From: Planctomycetota bacterium
GTDB taxonomy: Bacteria; Planctomycetota; SZUA-567; H5-PLA8
Assembly: GCA_023150555.1 (NCBI GenBank)
Contig: JAKLKQ010000010.1
Span: forward strand, 62,001 to 126,000
Direction: 5' to 3'
DNA length: 64,000 nucleotides
Shown: in pieces, positions 35,052 through 44,262 of the stretch
How the letters are laid out: each line of letters begins with the position of its first letter
How positions within the stretch are numbered: position 1 is the stretch's first letter
The notes under the pieces: model-generated
What the model saw: the letters and a program-made list of their open reading frames with translations, nothing else
What the model was told of the DNA's origin: nothing
Database searches by the model: none
Position numbers and translations under genes: made by a program

Positions 35052-36242
35052 TCAGGCGGGGCCTTCCACGGTGGCCAGCCAGAGCTTGGCCAGTTCGCGG
35101 CGCTCGTGCTGCGGGTGCGTCGAGATCACGTGGCGCAGATGCGAGGCCGCTTCAGGGAAGCCGCCTCGGTCGCCGCTCGCGCGCGCCCGTTCCAGCAACA
35201 GCGCCGCCAGCGCCAGGTGCGATTCGGCCGTGTACGGCTGCCTGTCGGTGTAAGCGTTCGCCAGCCGCTGAAAGGCGTCGCGCGCGCCTTCGGCATCGCC
35301 ATCCTTCTGTAACAGCTGGCCCAGGGTCAACTGCACGTCCGGCGCCAGCGTAAGGTGCGGATTCGCCGCCGCCGCGCGCCGCCACAGATTCAGCGCCTCC
35401 TGCGTCTGTCCGGCCTCAAGCAGAGCCTCCAGCGCCTGCGCCATCGTAGGCACGCCGCCGCCCCAGCCGCCGCGCTCGCCCGCGTTCGAGTGGACCGGGT
35501 TCCCCCACCCGCCGCCGTTCGATTCCCCGTACGCGCTGGAATCGTGTGCCGCCTCGCGGGCCGGTCCCCCGCGGCCCAGCAGCCAGTCGCCCAGGGTCGC
35601 ACCGCCCTTGGGCGCAAGGCCGGTTATCATGAGGCCCTTCGCACACACCAGCCCGAAAACGAACCCGCCGGCGTGGGCCCAATGAGCCGTGCCGGTGGTC
35701 ACGTTGGCCACCGTCACGGCGTAGCCCATCAGCGCTTCCTTCAGGATCCAGAAACCGATCACCCAGACGGCCTCCAGATGCACCACGCCCACGAAGATGA
35801 CGATCCAGTAGAAGAACTTCACTCGATTGCGCGGGAAGTAGTAGAGGTACATGCCCAGGACGCCGAAAACGGCGCCGGACGCGCCGAAGCTCGGGATCGC
35901 CGAGTCAGGGAAGAAGTAGTAGTGCCCCGCGACGCCGGCCAGCCCCGAACCCAGGTAGGCGATCAGGTACTTCGCGCGGCCGATGCGCAGCTCCACGTTG
36001 TCGCCGAACAGGAAGAGGAACCACATGTTGCCGAGCAGGTGCATGATGTCGGCGTGCAGGAACATCGACGTGAAGGCCGTCTCGAGCGTCCCCGACGCCG
36101 GGATGAAGCCGTATTTGATCCATACCGGCAGGTTGTCGGCGCCGGTCTGCGTGAAGACCAGGACGTTCGCTGCCACGAGCGACCAGGTGACCCAGGCGTT
36201 GTACGGGCGGTCGGGGGCTTGGTCTTTGATCGGCAGGAACAT
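35052..36242 (-). CDS. Rhomboid-family intramembrane serine protease with TPR-like tail
   Basis: A 396-residue protein. The start M-F-L-P-I-K-D-Q is typical of bacterial rhomboids; a GTG 20 codons upstream is less likely. Six or so hydrophobic helices fill residues 15-215. The catalytic serine is in G-A-S-G (about 130) and the catalytic histidine in A-H-W-A-H-A-G-G-F (about 200). H-L-L-G-N-M-W-F is the conserved helix-2 motif. A Gly/Ser-rich linker follows, then about 130 residues of helical TPR-like repeats in the cytoplasm. The tail may bring substrates or partners to the protease. It is transcribed away from the E1 gene. Confidence 0.9.
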   Translation of the reverse strand: MFLPIKDQAPDRPYNAWVTWSLVAANVLVFTQTGADNLPVWIKYGFIPASGTLETAFTSMFLHADIMHLLGNMWFLFLFGDNVELRIGRAKYLIAYLGSGLAGVAGHYYFFPDSAIPSFGASGAVFGVLGMYLYYFPRNRVKFFYWIVIFVGVVHLEAVWVIGFWILKEALMGYAVTVANVTTGTAHWAHAGGFVFGLVCAKGLMITGLAPKGGATLGDWLLGRGGPAREAAHDSSAYGESNGGGWGNPVHSNAGERGGWGGGVPTMAQALEALLEAGQTQEALNLWRRAAAANPHLTLAPDVQLTLGQLLQKDGDAEGARDAFQRLANAYTDRQPYTAESHLALAALLLERARASGDRGGFPEAASHLRHVISTHPQHERRELAKLWLATVEGPA

Positions 36243-36383
36243 CGCGGCGAATCCCCAGTACTTCGGAAGCGGCGGCCTGAGCTTGTGACCTGGCGCCGCC
36301 ACGGCTAATTTACTCTAATGTCACAACGTCATTCGGGAAAACGACCTATTCGAAGTCGCGCCCGCTCGCCCCGGAGCCCATAG

Positions 36384-38396
36384 ATGCGCAAGACCCTCGT
36401 CCTGCCGCCCCTGCCCCCACCCCTGGCGTTGTACGAGCGCATGGCCACCATCCGCGCCTTCGAGTCCACCATGGAAGTGGAGTCCAAGGCCGGGCGCCTG
36501 CCGGGCACCTTCCACAGCTCGGTGGGCCAGGAGGCCGTTGCCGTGGGCGCCTGCGCAAGTCTGACCGACGGCGACCAGATCGTCAGCAACCACCGCGGCC
36601 ACGGGCATTTCCTCGCCAAGGGCGGCGACGTCTACCGCGTCATGGCCGAACTCTACGGCCGCGCGGACGGCTACAGCGGCGGGCGCGGCGGCACTCAGCA
36701 CATGGCGGGCGCGTCCATCGGCTTCATGGGATCCAACGGCATCACCGGCGGCGGCATTCCCGTCGCGACGGGCCTGGGCCTGGCCGCCCGGCGCCTGGGT
36801 AAGGACAACGTCGTCGTCAGCTTCTTCGGCGACGGCGCAGCCAACCAGGGCACCTTCCACGAGGCCCTCAACATGGCCGCCGTCTGGAAGCTGCCGGTGA
36901 TCTTCATCTGCGAGAACAACGGCTGGGGCATGTCCACGCCGACCAGCGAGGTCACCGCGGGGCCGTCGATCGCGCACCGCGGCGAAGCCTACGGCATCCT
37001 CTACAAGAGCATCAACGGCAACGACCTCGACGCCGTGGCCGACCAGGTGCGCGCGGCGATCCAGATGGTGCAGACGGGCGTCGCGCCGGTGCTGCTCGAG
37101 GCCGTCACCTGGCGCCAGCGCGGGCACAGCCGCAGCGACGGATGCGAGTACCGCGACCGCTCGCAGGAAGCCGAATGGAACGCCCGCGACCCGCTGGCGC
37201 TCTACCGCGCCCGTCTGATCGCGCAGGAAAATATCGCAGTGGCCAAACTCGACGAGATCGACCGCAAGGTGGAAGCGACCATGCAGGCGGCGCTCAAGCG
37301 CTGCCAGGCGCTGCCGCCCGTCGAACCGCGCTCGGCCTTCGAGAAGGTCTTCGCTACGCCGCAGGATCTCAAAACGCCCGATCCCAGCCAGCAGCCGCTC
37401 GCCGACGGCGCCTTCGAGGTCAAGCCCTATTGGCAGGCGATCCAGGAAGCCCTGCGCGAGGCCATGGACCGCGACCAACGCTACTTCATCTTCGGCGAAG
37501 ACGTCGCCGAGTACGGCGGCTGCTTCAAGGTTACGCGCGGGATGCTGGCTGATTACGGCAAGGAGCGCATCGTCAACACGCCCGTCAGCGAAGCCGGCAT
37601 CGCAGGCCTGTGCGTCGGCGCGGCCATGGGCGGCGCGCGGCCGGTCGGCGAGTTCATGTTCATGGATTTCATCCTGCTGGCCCTCGACCAGCTCCTGAAC
37701 CACGCTGCCAAGTTCCACTACATCTACGACGGCCAGGTGAAGGCGCCGCTCGTGATGCGCACGCCCATGGGCGGCTACCGCGGCTACGGCGCGACGCACA
37801 GCCAGTGCCTGGACGCGCTGCTGATGCATATGCCCGGACTGCGCGTCGTCACGCCCTGGAGCCCCCGCGACGCCAAGGGCCTGCTGGCGACGTGCCTGGA
37901 GGAAGAGAACCCCGTCGTCTTCGTCGAACACAAGGCGCTGTACGGCGCGCAGGGCCCGGTGCCCAAACAGAGCGAACGAATTCCGCTGGGCCGCGCGAAG
38001 ATCGTACGCGCAGGCAAGGACCTTACGCTTTGCGCGAACAGCTACATGGTCAGCATGGCACTGCAGGCCGCCGAGACGCTTGCCAAAGAAAGCATCGAGG
38101 CCGAGGTCGTCGACCTGCGCTGCCTGGCACCGCTGGACCGGGAGACGGTTGCCAAGAGCGCCGCACGAACCGGCGCGCTGGTGACCGTGGAAGAATCGCA
38201 CTACACGGGCGGCTGGGGCGCGGAGATCGCCGCCAGCGTGCAGGAACTGGCCTTCGGGTACCTCGATGCGCCCATCCTGCGCGTCGCCGCCGCGGACGTG
38301 CCCATCGCCAGCGCGCCCGAGATGGAGCGCGCGATCCTGCCCAGCGCCGACAAGATCGTCGCGGCCGCCAAGAAGGCACTCGAAAGCCGCAGCTAG
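36384..38396 (+). CDS. Fused 2-oxoacid dehydrogenase E1 (alpha plus beta)
   Basis: A 670-residue thiamine-diphosphate enzyme that joins the E1-alpha chain (about 15-330) and E1-beta chain (about 350-665), which are separate in many bacteria. The alpha part has the thiamine-binding G-D-G-A-A-N-Q-G (150s) and a neighbouring E-N-N-G-W. The beta part has the usual G-E-D-V-A-E-Y-G-G and P-L-V-M-R-T-P-M-G-G. E1 decarboxylates pyruvate, acetoin or a branched-chain oxoacid and passes the acyl group to lipoyl-E2. No E2 or E3 gene lies next to it, so the substrate is open; pyruvate or acetoin is most likely from overall similarity. Confidence 0.88.
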   Translation: MRKTLVLPPLPPPLALYERMATIRAFESTMEVESKAGRLPGTFHSSVGQEAVAVGACASLTDGDQIVSNHRGHGHFLAKGGDVYRVMAELYGRADGYSGGRGGTQHMAGASIGFMGSNGITGGGIPVATGLGLAARRLGKDNVVVSFFGDGAANQGTFHEALNMAAVWKLPVIFICENNGWGMSTPTSEVTAGPSIAHRGEAYGILYKSINGNDLDAVADQVRAAIQMVQTGVAPVLLEAVTWRQRGHSRSDGCEYRDRSQEAEWNARDPLALYRARLIAQENIAVAKLDEIDRKVEATMQAALKRCQALPPVEPRSAFEKVFATPQDLKTPDPSQQPLADGAFEVKPYWQAIQEALREAMDRDQRYFIFGEDVAEYGGCFKVTRGMLADYGKERIVNTPVSEAGIAGLCVGAAMGGARPVGEFMFMDFILLALDQLLNHAAKFHYIYDGQVKAPLVMRTPMGGYRGYGATHSQCLDALLMHMPGLRVVTPWSPRDAKGLLATCLEEENPVVFVEHKALYGAQGPVPKQSERIPLGRAKIVRAGKDLTLCANSYMVSMALQAAETLAKESIEAEVVDLRCLAPLDRETVAKSAARTGALVTVEESHYTGGWGAEIAASVQELAFGYLDAPILRVAAADVPIASAPEMERAILPSADKIVAAAKKALESRS

Positions 38397-38428
38397 CAAA
38401 CAAGCCCCGGCCTCCCTATAATCTCGTC

Positions 38429-39307
38429 ATGGCCAAGATCGGAAAATCCCTCTCCAGGCTCCTCGGCAACGACGAGGACGACGCCAAGCGGCTCCAACAG
38501 CGCTTCGCGCGGCTCGAACAGCGTCAGCTCTACCTCATGAACATGCTGCAGCGGACGATGTACGCCGAAAGCGGCATCGCGTCGCCCGAGGCATTTCAGA
38601 CCCACGCCTTCTCGCTGCACTCCAAGCGCGGCGAGGACGGCCTGCTGCTGCACGTCCTCAAGGAAATCGGCGCGAAGAGCCGAACTTTCGTCGAGATCGG
38701 CATCCAGGACGGGCGTGAGTGCAACACCGCAAACCTGGCGCTGAACTTCGGCTGGCGAGGCGTGATGATGGAGGCCGGCCTCGAATACGCCGCCGCCGCA
38801 AAGGATTACTATTCCAACGCGCGCAACGTGACGGTGAAGCAGGCCTTCGCCTCCCGCGAAAACATCAACGTGCTTCTCGACGAGACCGGCGCCGACCGCA
38901 AGCCCGATGTCTTCAGCCTCGATATCGACGGCAACGATTACTGGGTGTGGGATGCGATGAAGGACTTCGAACCGCGCTTAGCGGTCGTCGAGTACAACTA
39001 CACTCTGGGCCCCCAACGCAGCGCAACGATTGCTTACGAAGCCGATTTCCGCTACCGCTCAAAGTTCCCGCGCGGCTACCACGGCGCGACGCTGCTGGCG
39101 CTCACGCGCCTGGCCAAACGGCGCGGCATGGCACTGGTGGGCGTCTCCGACTTCGGCCACAACGCCTTCTTCGTTCGGCGCGATTGCCTGCGCGGCGCGC
39201 TGCGCGAAGTCACGCCCTCCGACGTGCATCCTAAGGTCGAAGAGCGCCCGGGCTATGCCGAACGCTTCGCCGCGGTCGCCGGCTTGGACTGGGTCGAAAT
39301 CGAGTAG
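38429..39307 (+). CDS. FkbM-like methyltransferase-fold protein
   Basis: A 292-residue protein. The start is the ATG at 38429, 32 bp after the E1 stop; the long frame upstream is a shadow of E1. Residues 15-60 form a helical lead. A Rossmann-type methyltransferase core then follows: motif I reads F-V-E-I-G-I-Q-D-G-R-E (about 90-100), and a later D-V-F-S-L-D-I-D-G-N-D matches the FkbM type. Such enzymes often methylate sugars or glycans. The target is unknown, and the E1 neighbour gives no clear hint. Confidence 0.65.
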   Translation: MAKIGKSLSRLLGNDEDDAKRLQQRFARLEQRQLYLMNMLQRTMYAESGIASPEAFQTHAFSLHSKRGEDGLLLHVLKEIGAKSRTFVEIGIQDGRECNTANLALNFGWRGVMMEAGLEYAAAAKDYYSNARNVTVKQAFASRENINVLLDETGADRKPDVFSLDIDGNDYWVWDAMKDFEPRLAVVEYNYTLGPQRSATIAYEADFRYRSKFPRGYHGATLLALTRLAKRRGMALVGVSDFGHNAFFVRRDCLRGALREVTPSDVHPKVEERPGYAERFAAVAGLDWVEIE

Positions 39308-39316
39308 GCCTGCCCA

Positions 39317-40534
39317 TCACTCCTTGAACGGGTTGCGTTCCGGCGGGTCGCCGTGCGGCAGGCCGCGCAGCAGCGGCGGCACCAGCGGCGTCAGGGACTT
39401 CACACGATGGCGAATCCAGACGCCCAGGCGTTCGGGCTTTGCGCCCAACCGCGCCTTCGGATCGAGCGCCGTGCGCCCCAGCGATAACCGCCGGCAACCA
39501 AGCTCGATCGCATCACCCACGACCGCATGCAGCAGCGCGAAGTAGATCGGCAGTTCGACATTCGCCGCGTAATCGAAGCCGATAAAGTACCCGATCGCCG
39601 TCGCGCCGTCCTTGACCGTCGTCACGAAGCCCAGGATCTCGCCGCCTGCCATACGCCGAACGACGCGGCATCGGAAGTCCGCGCCGAAGGCCTGCGCCAT
39701 CGCCGGAAGAAAATCCGCCGGCAACAAGTTGATGCGCGTCGCCGCACGATCCTGCACCTGCCGGTAGAGGTCGTAGAGCCGGTCTTTCTCGGTGCCGACA
39801 TCCGCGAGCAACTCTACGCGCGCCCCGCCCTTCTCCAGATCTTTGGCGATGCCCTTGGCCGCCTTGCGGTAGCGCGCCGAGAGGCTCTTCAGATAATCAT
39901 CGTAACCGCGCCAGCCTTCGCCCAGACCCAACACCATGTCGGGCTCGGTGGCGAGGGCCTCGTAGCGCAGCTTCGTCAGCGCACGGTTTGCGTTCGCGTC
40001 GTCCGGCGCAATATCCTTTACGATCGTGAATTGCGCGCGCTCACCCAGCCGTGCCGCTTTGCGGATGCGCCGCAGCGCCTCGTCCAGCGCGGCCCAGCGA
40101 CCGTCCTCCGCAAGATCCGTCGCGAAGGCCACGCCCGGACATCCCCAGGAGAGAAGGTCGCCGCACAGCAGCAGGCGAAGCTTCATCCGGGCCAGGCGCG
40201 CGCGGCCTGCCTTGCGCAGCGCTGCGCGCCACTTCGCGCGCAGGCCCTCTTTCACTACGGGCTTCGCCCCTTCATCATCCGCCGCCAGCAACCTGCCCGC
40301 CGGCAGCTCAATGGCCTGCGAGGCGACGGCACAGACCGGAGTGTCCCCTCTGTACCCAAGCGCGTAGTGCTGCCGGAAGTTCGCCGGGCCGTGCGCATCG
40401 AGTACCGCGAGGTACCGGCGGCTCATCAACAGGCCCAGCGGCGCGGCCAGACGATCCCAATCAGACGCCGGCAGGTCCGGGACGGACCTTGCCAGCACAA
40501 AGCGTAAGGCTCCTCCGGGCGCGGCGCGCGGCAT
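39317..40534 (-). CDS. GNAT-like acetyltransferase (peptidoglycan/BioF2-like type)
   Basis: A 405-residue protein resembling the COG3146/DUF482 and Acetyltransf_6 groups. It has a two-lobed GNAT arrangement with a long helical middle (D-D-Y-L-K-S-L-S-A-R-Y-R-K-A near 215, the typical 'S-x-x-R-x-x-x-R-K' region). A strand pair follows (V-R-R-M-A-G-G-E-I-L-G-F-V) and then G-Y-F-I-G-F-D-Y near 315. Members are thought to transfer acyl or aminoacyl groups in cell-surface or lipid pathways. There is no signal or membrane helix. It ends 9 bp from the stop of the convergent methyltransferase-like gene; 195 bp separate it from the divergent AraC gene. Confidence 0.7.
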   Translation of the reverse strand: MPRAAPGGALRFVLARSVPDLPASDWDRLAAPLGLLMSRRYLAVLDAHGPANFRQHYALGYRGDTPVCAVASQAIELPAGRLLAADDEGAKPVVKEGLRAKWRAALRKAGRARLARMKLRLLLCGDLLSWGCPGVAFATDLAEDGRWAALDEALRRIRKAARLGERAQFTIVKDIAPDDANANRALTKLRYEALATEPDMVLGLGEGWRGYDDYLKSLSARYRKAAKGIAKDLEKGGARVELLADVGTEKDRLYDLYRQVQDRAATRINLLPADFLPAMAQAFGADFRCRVVRRMAGGEILGFVTTVKDGATAIGYFIGFDYAANVELPIYFALLHAVVGDAIELGCRRLSLGRTALDPKARLGAKPERLGVWIRHRVKSLTPLVPPLLRGLPHGDPPERNPFKE

Positions 40535-40729
40535 GGCTTCTCCGTTCAGAAACCGGGCTCGAGGCGCGCAAAGACCCTTCGCGCTCGCTGCTAACTCGGC
40601 GCAGACGCCCCAAAAGCATTTACCGGAAAGAGCCTAATGAGCCCCGGCGCGGCGTCCACACAGCAACTTCCACGCTGGCGCTCCGGCGCCGCCGCCGTAG
40701 TATTATGCACGTAGAAGAGGACTGTATCC

Positions 40730-41617
40730 ATGCCCAAGCCGCCGATCCTGCTGCCCAGGGACTCGATCCACCGCAAGGTGCTGCACCCGCGGCTCCCCGA
40801 CCTGCCCGAACTCCAGGACGTCGGCTTCGACATCTTCACCAAGGTAGGGCGCCTGGGTCGGCACGAGCACCGCGGGCGCTTCGAGTTCTGCCTGATTGTG
40901 CGAGGCCACGTGACGTGGTGGGCGCAGGACCGCATCTACGAACTGCGCGGCGGCGACGTCTACTTCACCTGGCCCGACGAACCGCACGGCGGCCTGCACG
41001 AGCTGATGCACCCCTGCACCATCTACTGGATGACGCTGCGGGTCCCCCGCCCCGGCACGCGCGGGTCGGAGTCCCTGCTGCACCTGCCCAAGCGCGAGTC
41101 CAAAGCGTTGTGCGCTGCGGTACATGGCCTGCAGGACCGTCACCTGCGCGGCGCGCAGGAACTGGAGCCCTATTACGAGACTTTGTTCAAGCACCTGGCG
41201 TCCGAACGGCCCGCCCCGCTGGATATCATCCAGGCTCGCGCGGCCCTGCAGGGGTTGCTCGCCGCGCTGGTACGCCTGCCGGCCGCCGATGCGCCGCCGG
41301 GCTTCGTGCCGCCGGGAATCGGGCGCGCGCAGGTCTTCCTCGACGACTGCCCGCGCCCGTGGCCGAAGGTCAAGGAGTTGGCGGAGCTTTCCGGCATGAG
41401 CGCCAGCCACTTTCATGCCTGCTTCCTTCGCGCGACGGGCATGGCGCCTATGGAGTACGCACACCACAAACGCCTGGAGCGCGCGCGCAAACTGCTGCAG
41501 GCGCGCAGCGCGACGGTGACGTCCGTCGCCGCGCAACTGGGCTACAACTCCAGCCAGCACCTGGCCGCGTGCTTCCGCCGCTACCTGGGCAAACGGCCGT
41601 CGGAGTCCATGCGTTAA
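40730..41617 (+). CDS. AraC-family transcription regulator
   Basis: A 295-residue regulator. Residues 35-100 form a cupin-type sensing domain (G-R-H-E-H-R-G-R-F-E-F, F-T-W-P-D-E-P-H-G-G). Residues 205-293 carry the two helix-turn-helix motifs of AraC/XylS proteins: L-A-E-L-S-G-M-S-A-S-H-F-H, and V-A-A-Q-L-G-Y-N-S-S-Q-H-L-A-A-C-F. Regulators of this shape usually respond to a sugar. Its targets cannot be read; the neighbouring hexulose-phosphate-synthase-like gene, convergent and 10 bp away, is one candidate. Confidence 0.92.
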   Translation: MPKPPILLPRDSIHRKVLHPRLPDLPELQDVGFDIFTKVGRLGRHEHRGRFEFCLIVRGHVTWWAQDRIYELRGGDVYFTWPDEPHGGLHELMHPCTIYWMTLRVPRPGTRGSESLLHLPKRESKALCAAVHGLQDRHLRGAQELEPYYETLFKHLASERPAPLDIIQARAALQGLLAALVRLPAADAPPGFVPPGIGRAQVFLDDCPRPWPKVKELAELSGMSASHFHACFLRATGMAPMEYAHHKRLERARKLLQARSATVTSVAAQLGYNSSQHLAACFRRYLGKRPSESMR

Positions 41618-41627
41618 GGACGCGCGT

Positions 41628-42320
41628 TCACGCCTGCGCGTGCACGCGCTCGCAAATCTCGCGAAGTATATTCTCGAGTTCCGGACCCGCCGCGAACTGG
41701 TGGTCCTGGATGGCCAGCGGCGCGCCGATGACGACCAGGGGCGCGCCCAACTTTGGACACTGCACCGCCTGTTCGATGGAGAGGCCGCCCACCGCCTGAA
41801 CCGGGATCTTCACCGCTTCGACCACCTTTTTGAGTTCGTCGAGGGGACTCTTGCCCACTTCCGCATGGCGTTCATCGAAGCCGACGTGATGGATGATGTA
41901 GTCGGCGCCCAGGGCCTCGCAGCGCTGTGCCGCCGCAACGTAGTCCTTCTCGAGCATGATGTCGGCCATCACGCTGACCTGGTACTTCCGGCCCGCCTCG
42001 ACGGCGCCTTCGATGGTGCGGTCGTGCGCGCGCGACATCACCACCACGCAGGTCGCGCCCGCTCGCGCCATCATCTCGGCCTCCAGGAAGCCGGCGTCCA
42101 TGGTCTTCAGGTCAGCGACGATCGGGTGCCCTGGAAACGCTTTGCGTAAGGTCCGCACCGCGACCAGGCCTTCGCCCAGGATCAGCGGCGTGCCGACCTC
42201 GATCCAGTCGACCCCCGCGCGCACGGCGGCTTCGGCGGTGGGCATGGCTTCGTCGATCGACGGAAGATCCAAACTGATCTGAACGATCGGCGGGTGGTCC
42301 TTCTTGGCATCCTTGCTCAT
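41628..42320 (-). CDS. 3-hexulose-6-phosphate synthase-like (OMP decarboxylase superfamily)
   Basis: A 230-residue TIM-barrel protein of the HUMPS/KGPDC group. The metal and substrate motif D-x-K-x-x-D is D70-L-K-T-M-D75. Q-I-S-L-D-L (14-19) and E-V-G-T-P-L-I (41-47) match hexulose phosphate synthase. That enzyme joins formaldehyde to ribulose 5-phosphate, or in reverse makes ribulose 5-phosphate. The phosphohexulose isomerase (hxlB) usually found beside it is absent here, so a 3-keto-gulonate phosphate decarboxylase-like reaction is also possible. Its ATG overlaps the stop of the endonuclease III gene by 4 bp (ATGA), showing coupled translation. Confidence 0.8.
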   Translation of the reverse strand: MSKDAKKDHPPIVQISLDLPSIDEAMPTAEAAVRAGVDWIEVGTPLILGEGLVAVRTLRKAFPGHPIVADLKTMDAGFLEAEMMARAGATCVVVMSRAHDRTIEGAVEAGRKYQVSVMADIMLEKDYVAAAQRCEALGADYIIHHVGFDERHAEVGKSPLDELKKVVEAVKIPVQAVGGLSIEQAVQCPKLGAPLVVIGAPLAIQDHQFAAGPELENILREICERVHAQA

Positions 42321-43048
42321 GGCGTGCGTACGCTCCTTTTCAGTCGGCGCCGGCCTTCGTCGCAGGCGTCCAGGACCGGACAGTAGGGGCACGCCGGGCG
42401 TTGCGCCTTGCAGGTGCGCCGTCCGTGCGTGATCAACAGCACATGCATCTCGTACGTCAACGGATCCGGCACGCGCGCGTTGAGGTGCCGGTACGTCGCC
42501 TCCGCGCTCGCCTTCGGCGGCGCCCACCCCAGCCGCCTGGCGATGCGGTTGATGTGGGTGTCCACCGGAAAGTCCGGACGCTTCAGGTTGAACATCAGCA
42601 CGCAGGCGACCGTCTTCGGGCCCACGCCGGGCAGCGCGCCAAGCTCGGCCTTGATGCGTTCGGTCGGCGCGCGGCGCAGGTGTTCCAGGGACGTCTCGCC
42701 GCGCGCGGCGTGGATCGTCTCCAGCACGCGCTTGATCGTCCGCGATTTGTTGCGCGCCAAGCCACCGCTGCGGATCGCGGCCTCGATCTTCCGCGCCGGT
42801 GCTTTGCGCACAGCGTCCCAATCGGCAAACGCGGCCTTCAGGGATTCGAATGCGCGCCCGGAATTGGCATCGCTGGTGGCCTGGCTGAGGATCGTCGCCA
42901 CCAGGCTGTCCAGCACCGGTTCGGGCTCTACGCGCCAAGGCCGCGGCCCATAATGCCCGCGCAGCGCGCCATGCACAGCGCGAAACTCGCGCGGTGCCGG
43001 TCGGCACCAGACGGCCGGGGCGCCTGCGGTGCGGGCGGCACGTTTCAA
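42317..43048 (-). CDS. nth: Endonuclease III-like DNA glycosylase/AP lyase
   Basis: A 243-residue helix-hairpin-helix glycosylase. H-h-H motif L-P-G-V-G-P-K-T contains the catalytic lysine, and V-D-T-H-I contains the catalytic aspartate. The [4Fe-4S] cluster motif C-x6-C-x2-C-x5-C is at the C-terminus (C-K-A-Q-R-P-A-C-P-Y-C-P-V-L-D-A-C). The start is taken as TTG at 43046-43048, with GGAG 8 bp upstream; no in-frame ATG is near, and the longer frame beyond is antisense to the ferredoxin gene. The protein removes oxidised pyrimidines and nicks the strand. It is the first gene of an ATGA-coupled pair with the synthase-like gene. Confidence 0.85.
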   Translation of the reverse strand: MKRAARTAGAPAVWCRPAPREFRAVHGALRGHYGPRPWRVEPEPVLDSLVATILSQATSDANSGRAFESLKAAFADWDAVRKAPARKIEAAIRSGGLARNKSRTIKRVLETIHAARGETSLEHLRRAPTERIKAELGALPGVGPKTVACVLMFNLKRPDFPVDTHINRIARRLGWAPPKASAEATYRHLNARVPDPLTYEMHVLLITHGRRTCKAQRPACPYCPVLDACDEGRRRLKRSVRTP

Positions 43049-43126
43049 GGAAAAGGCTCCGAATCCAGTTGCCGGGTTCCGCCGAAAGCGTAACAATCGT
43101 GCGCGTCCAGACAAAGGCAGGATGCT

Positions 43127-43522
43127 ATGGCCGACCGGGAAAGTCTGCAACGTATCGCCGAAGGCCTCGGCCTCGGGACCACGCGGCGCCACATCTTCCT
43201 CTGCTGCGACCAGACCAAACCCAAGTGCTGCGACAAGGGCGCCAGCCTGGAGAGTTGGGAGTACCTCAAGCGCCGCCTGCACGAATTGAAACTCAGCGAG
43301 ACCGGAGGCATCGTGCGCACGAAGGCCAACTGCCTGCGCATCTGCGAGGGCGGCCCCATCGCCGTCGTCTACCCCGAGGGCGCTTGGTACGCCGGATGCA
43401 CGCCCGCGGTCCTGGAGGAGATCATCCAGGAGCACCTCATCGCCGGGCGCGTGGTCGATCGGCACCTTATCCTGCGGCGTGAGCTGAACCAGGAATGGAG
43501 CGACGGATGTCCAAAGCCATAA
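43127..43522 (+). CDS. Thioredoxin-like [2Fe-2S] ferredoxin
   Basis: A 131-residue protein of the thioredoxin-like ferredoxin family. Cysteines in [10 protein letters not shown] (about 26-35) and in [10 protein letters not shown] (about 68-77) would bind the [2Fe-2S] cluster, and P-E-G-A-W-Y follows as in the family. Such proteins carry electrons; partners are not known. The nth gene is divergent, 78 bp away. The next gene starts 16 bp before this one ends. Confidence 0.88.
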   Translation: MADRESLQRIAEGLGLGTTRRHIFLCCDQTKPKCCDKGASLESWEYLKRRLHELKLSETGGIVRTKANCLRICEGGPIAVVYPEGAWYAGCTPAVLEEIIQEHLIAGRVVDRHLILRRELNQEWSDGCPKP

Positions 43523-44262
43523 CCTATAGCGTTACCGTCGGCGGCAACGTCCCGGCGCTGAAGCCCGCGCCGCACACGCCGCTGTTCAAGCCCACCACGA
43601 TCGAGGAGAGCTGCCTGGAAGCCGCCACCGCGAAACGCGGCTGGGAAGGCCCCGTCGCGTACATCCTGCTCGGCGGCGGCCTGGGTCTGGTCACCTACCT
43701 GATCCTGGGCCACTGGGAAACCGACATTCTCTGGCTGCAGATCACGCTGGGTTCGCTCAGCGGCATCCTGGGCCTGGCCTCGCTGCTCTACGGCGTCGGG
43801 TTGCTCTCCGCGTGCCACGAGTTGAGCTACGATGGAAATGCCACGGAGCTTCGAAAAGTATTCTTCTGGTTCAAGAAGCGCCAGCAGGCCGAGGAACCCG
43901 GACCTCGATTCGTGCGCTGCTACGCAACGAAGGACCCGCGCAGCCAGGACCCGGTGTACGACATGGACGTCTGCGTATACTTCGCGCCGCCGGTCGGGCG
44001 CGTCTCGATCCACCGCATCCGCGGGTACGCCGTCGTGCGCGAAGAAGCCGCGCTGACGTCCACGCCCTACGAGAAGGCGCTGCAGGAGGTCCACGAGAAA
44101 GCCGACGAGGTCGCCAAGCTGCTGAAGGTGGATTTCCAGCACACCTTCACCAAGGGCCCGCTGCCCAAGAACCTGCGCAAGTTTTTCAAGGAAGAGGATC
44201 TCGTCGAGGTGCAGGAGACCGTACTCGTTCCTCCTAGGGCTCGGAACAAGCGCCGCGCATGA
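43507..44262 (+). CDS. Membrane protein of unknown function
   Basis: A 251-residue protein. The ATG at 43507 is chosen because GGAG lies 6 bp upstream; the gene overlaps the ferredoxin gene by 16 bp. Two hydrophobic helices ([18 protein letters not shown], and [17 protein letters not shown]) lie at about 50-105. A cytoplasmic domain rich in Lys, Glu and Val follows, with a helical stretch near 190. No family is recognised. The overlap with the ferredoxin gene suggests a redox or electron-transfer link, but that is inference. Confidence 0.7.
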   Translation: MSKAITYSVTVGGNVPALKPAPHTPLFKPTTIEESCLEAATAKRGWEGPVAYILLGGGLGLVTYLILGHWETDILWLQITLGSLSGILGLASLLYGVGLLSACHELSYDGNATELRKVFFWFKKRQQAEEPGPRFVRCYATKDPRSQDPVYDMDVCVYFAPPVGRVSIHRIRGYAVVREEAALTSTPYEKALQEVHEKADEVAKLLKVDFQHTFTKGPLPKNLRKFFKEEDLVEVQETVLVPPRARNKRRA

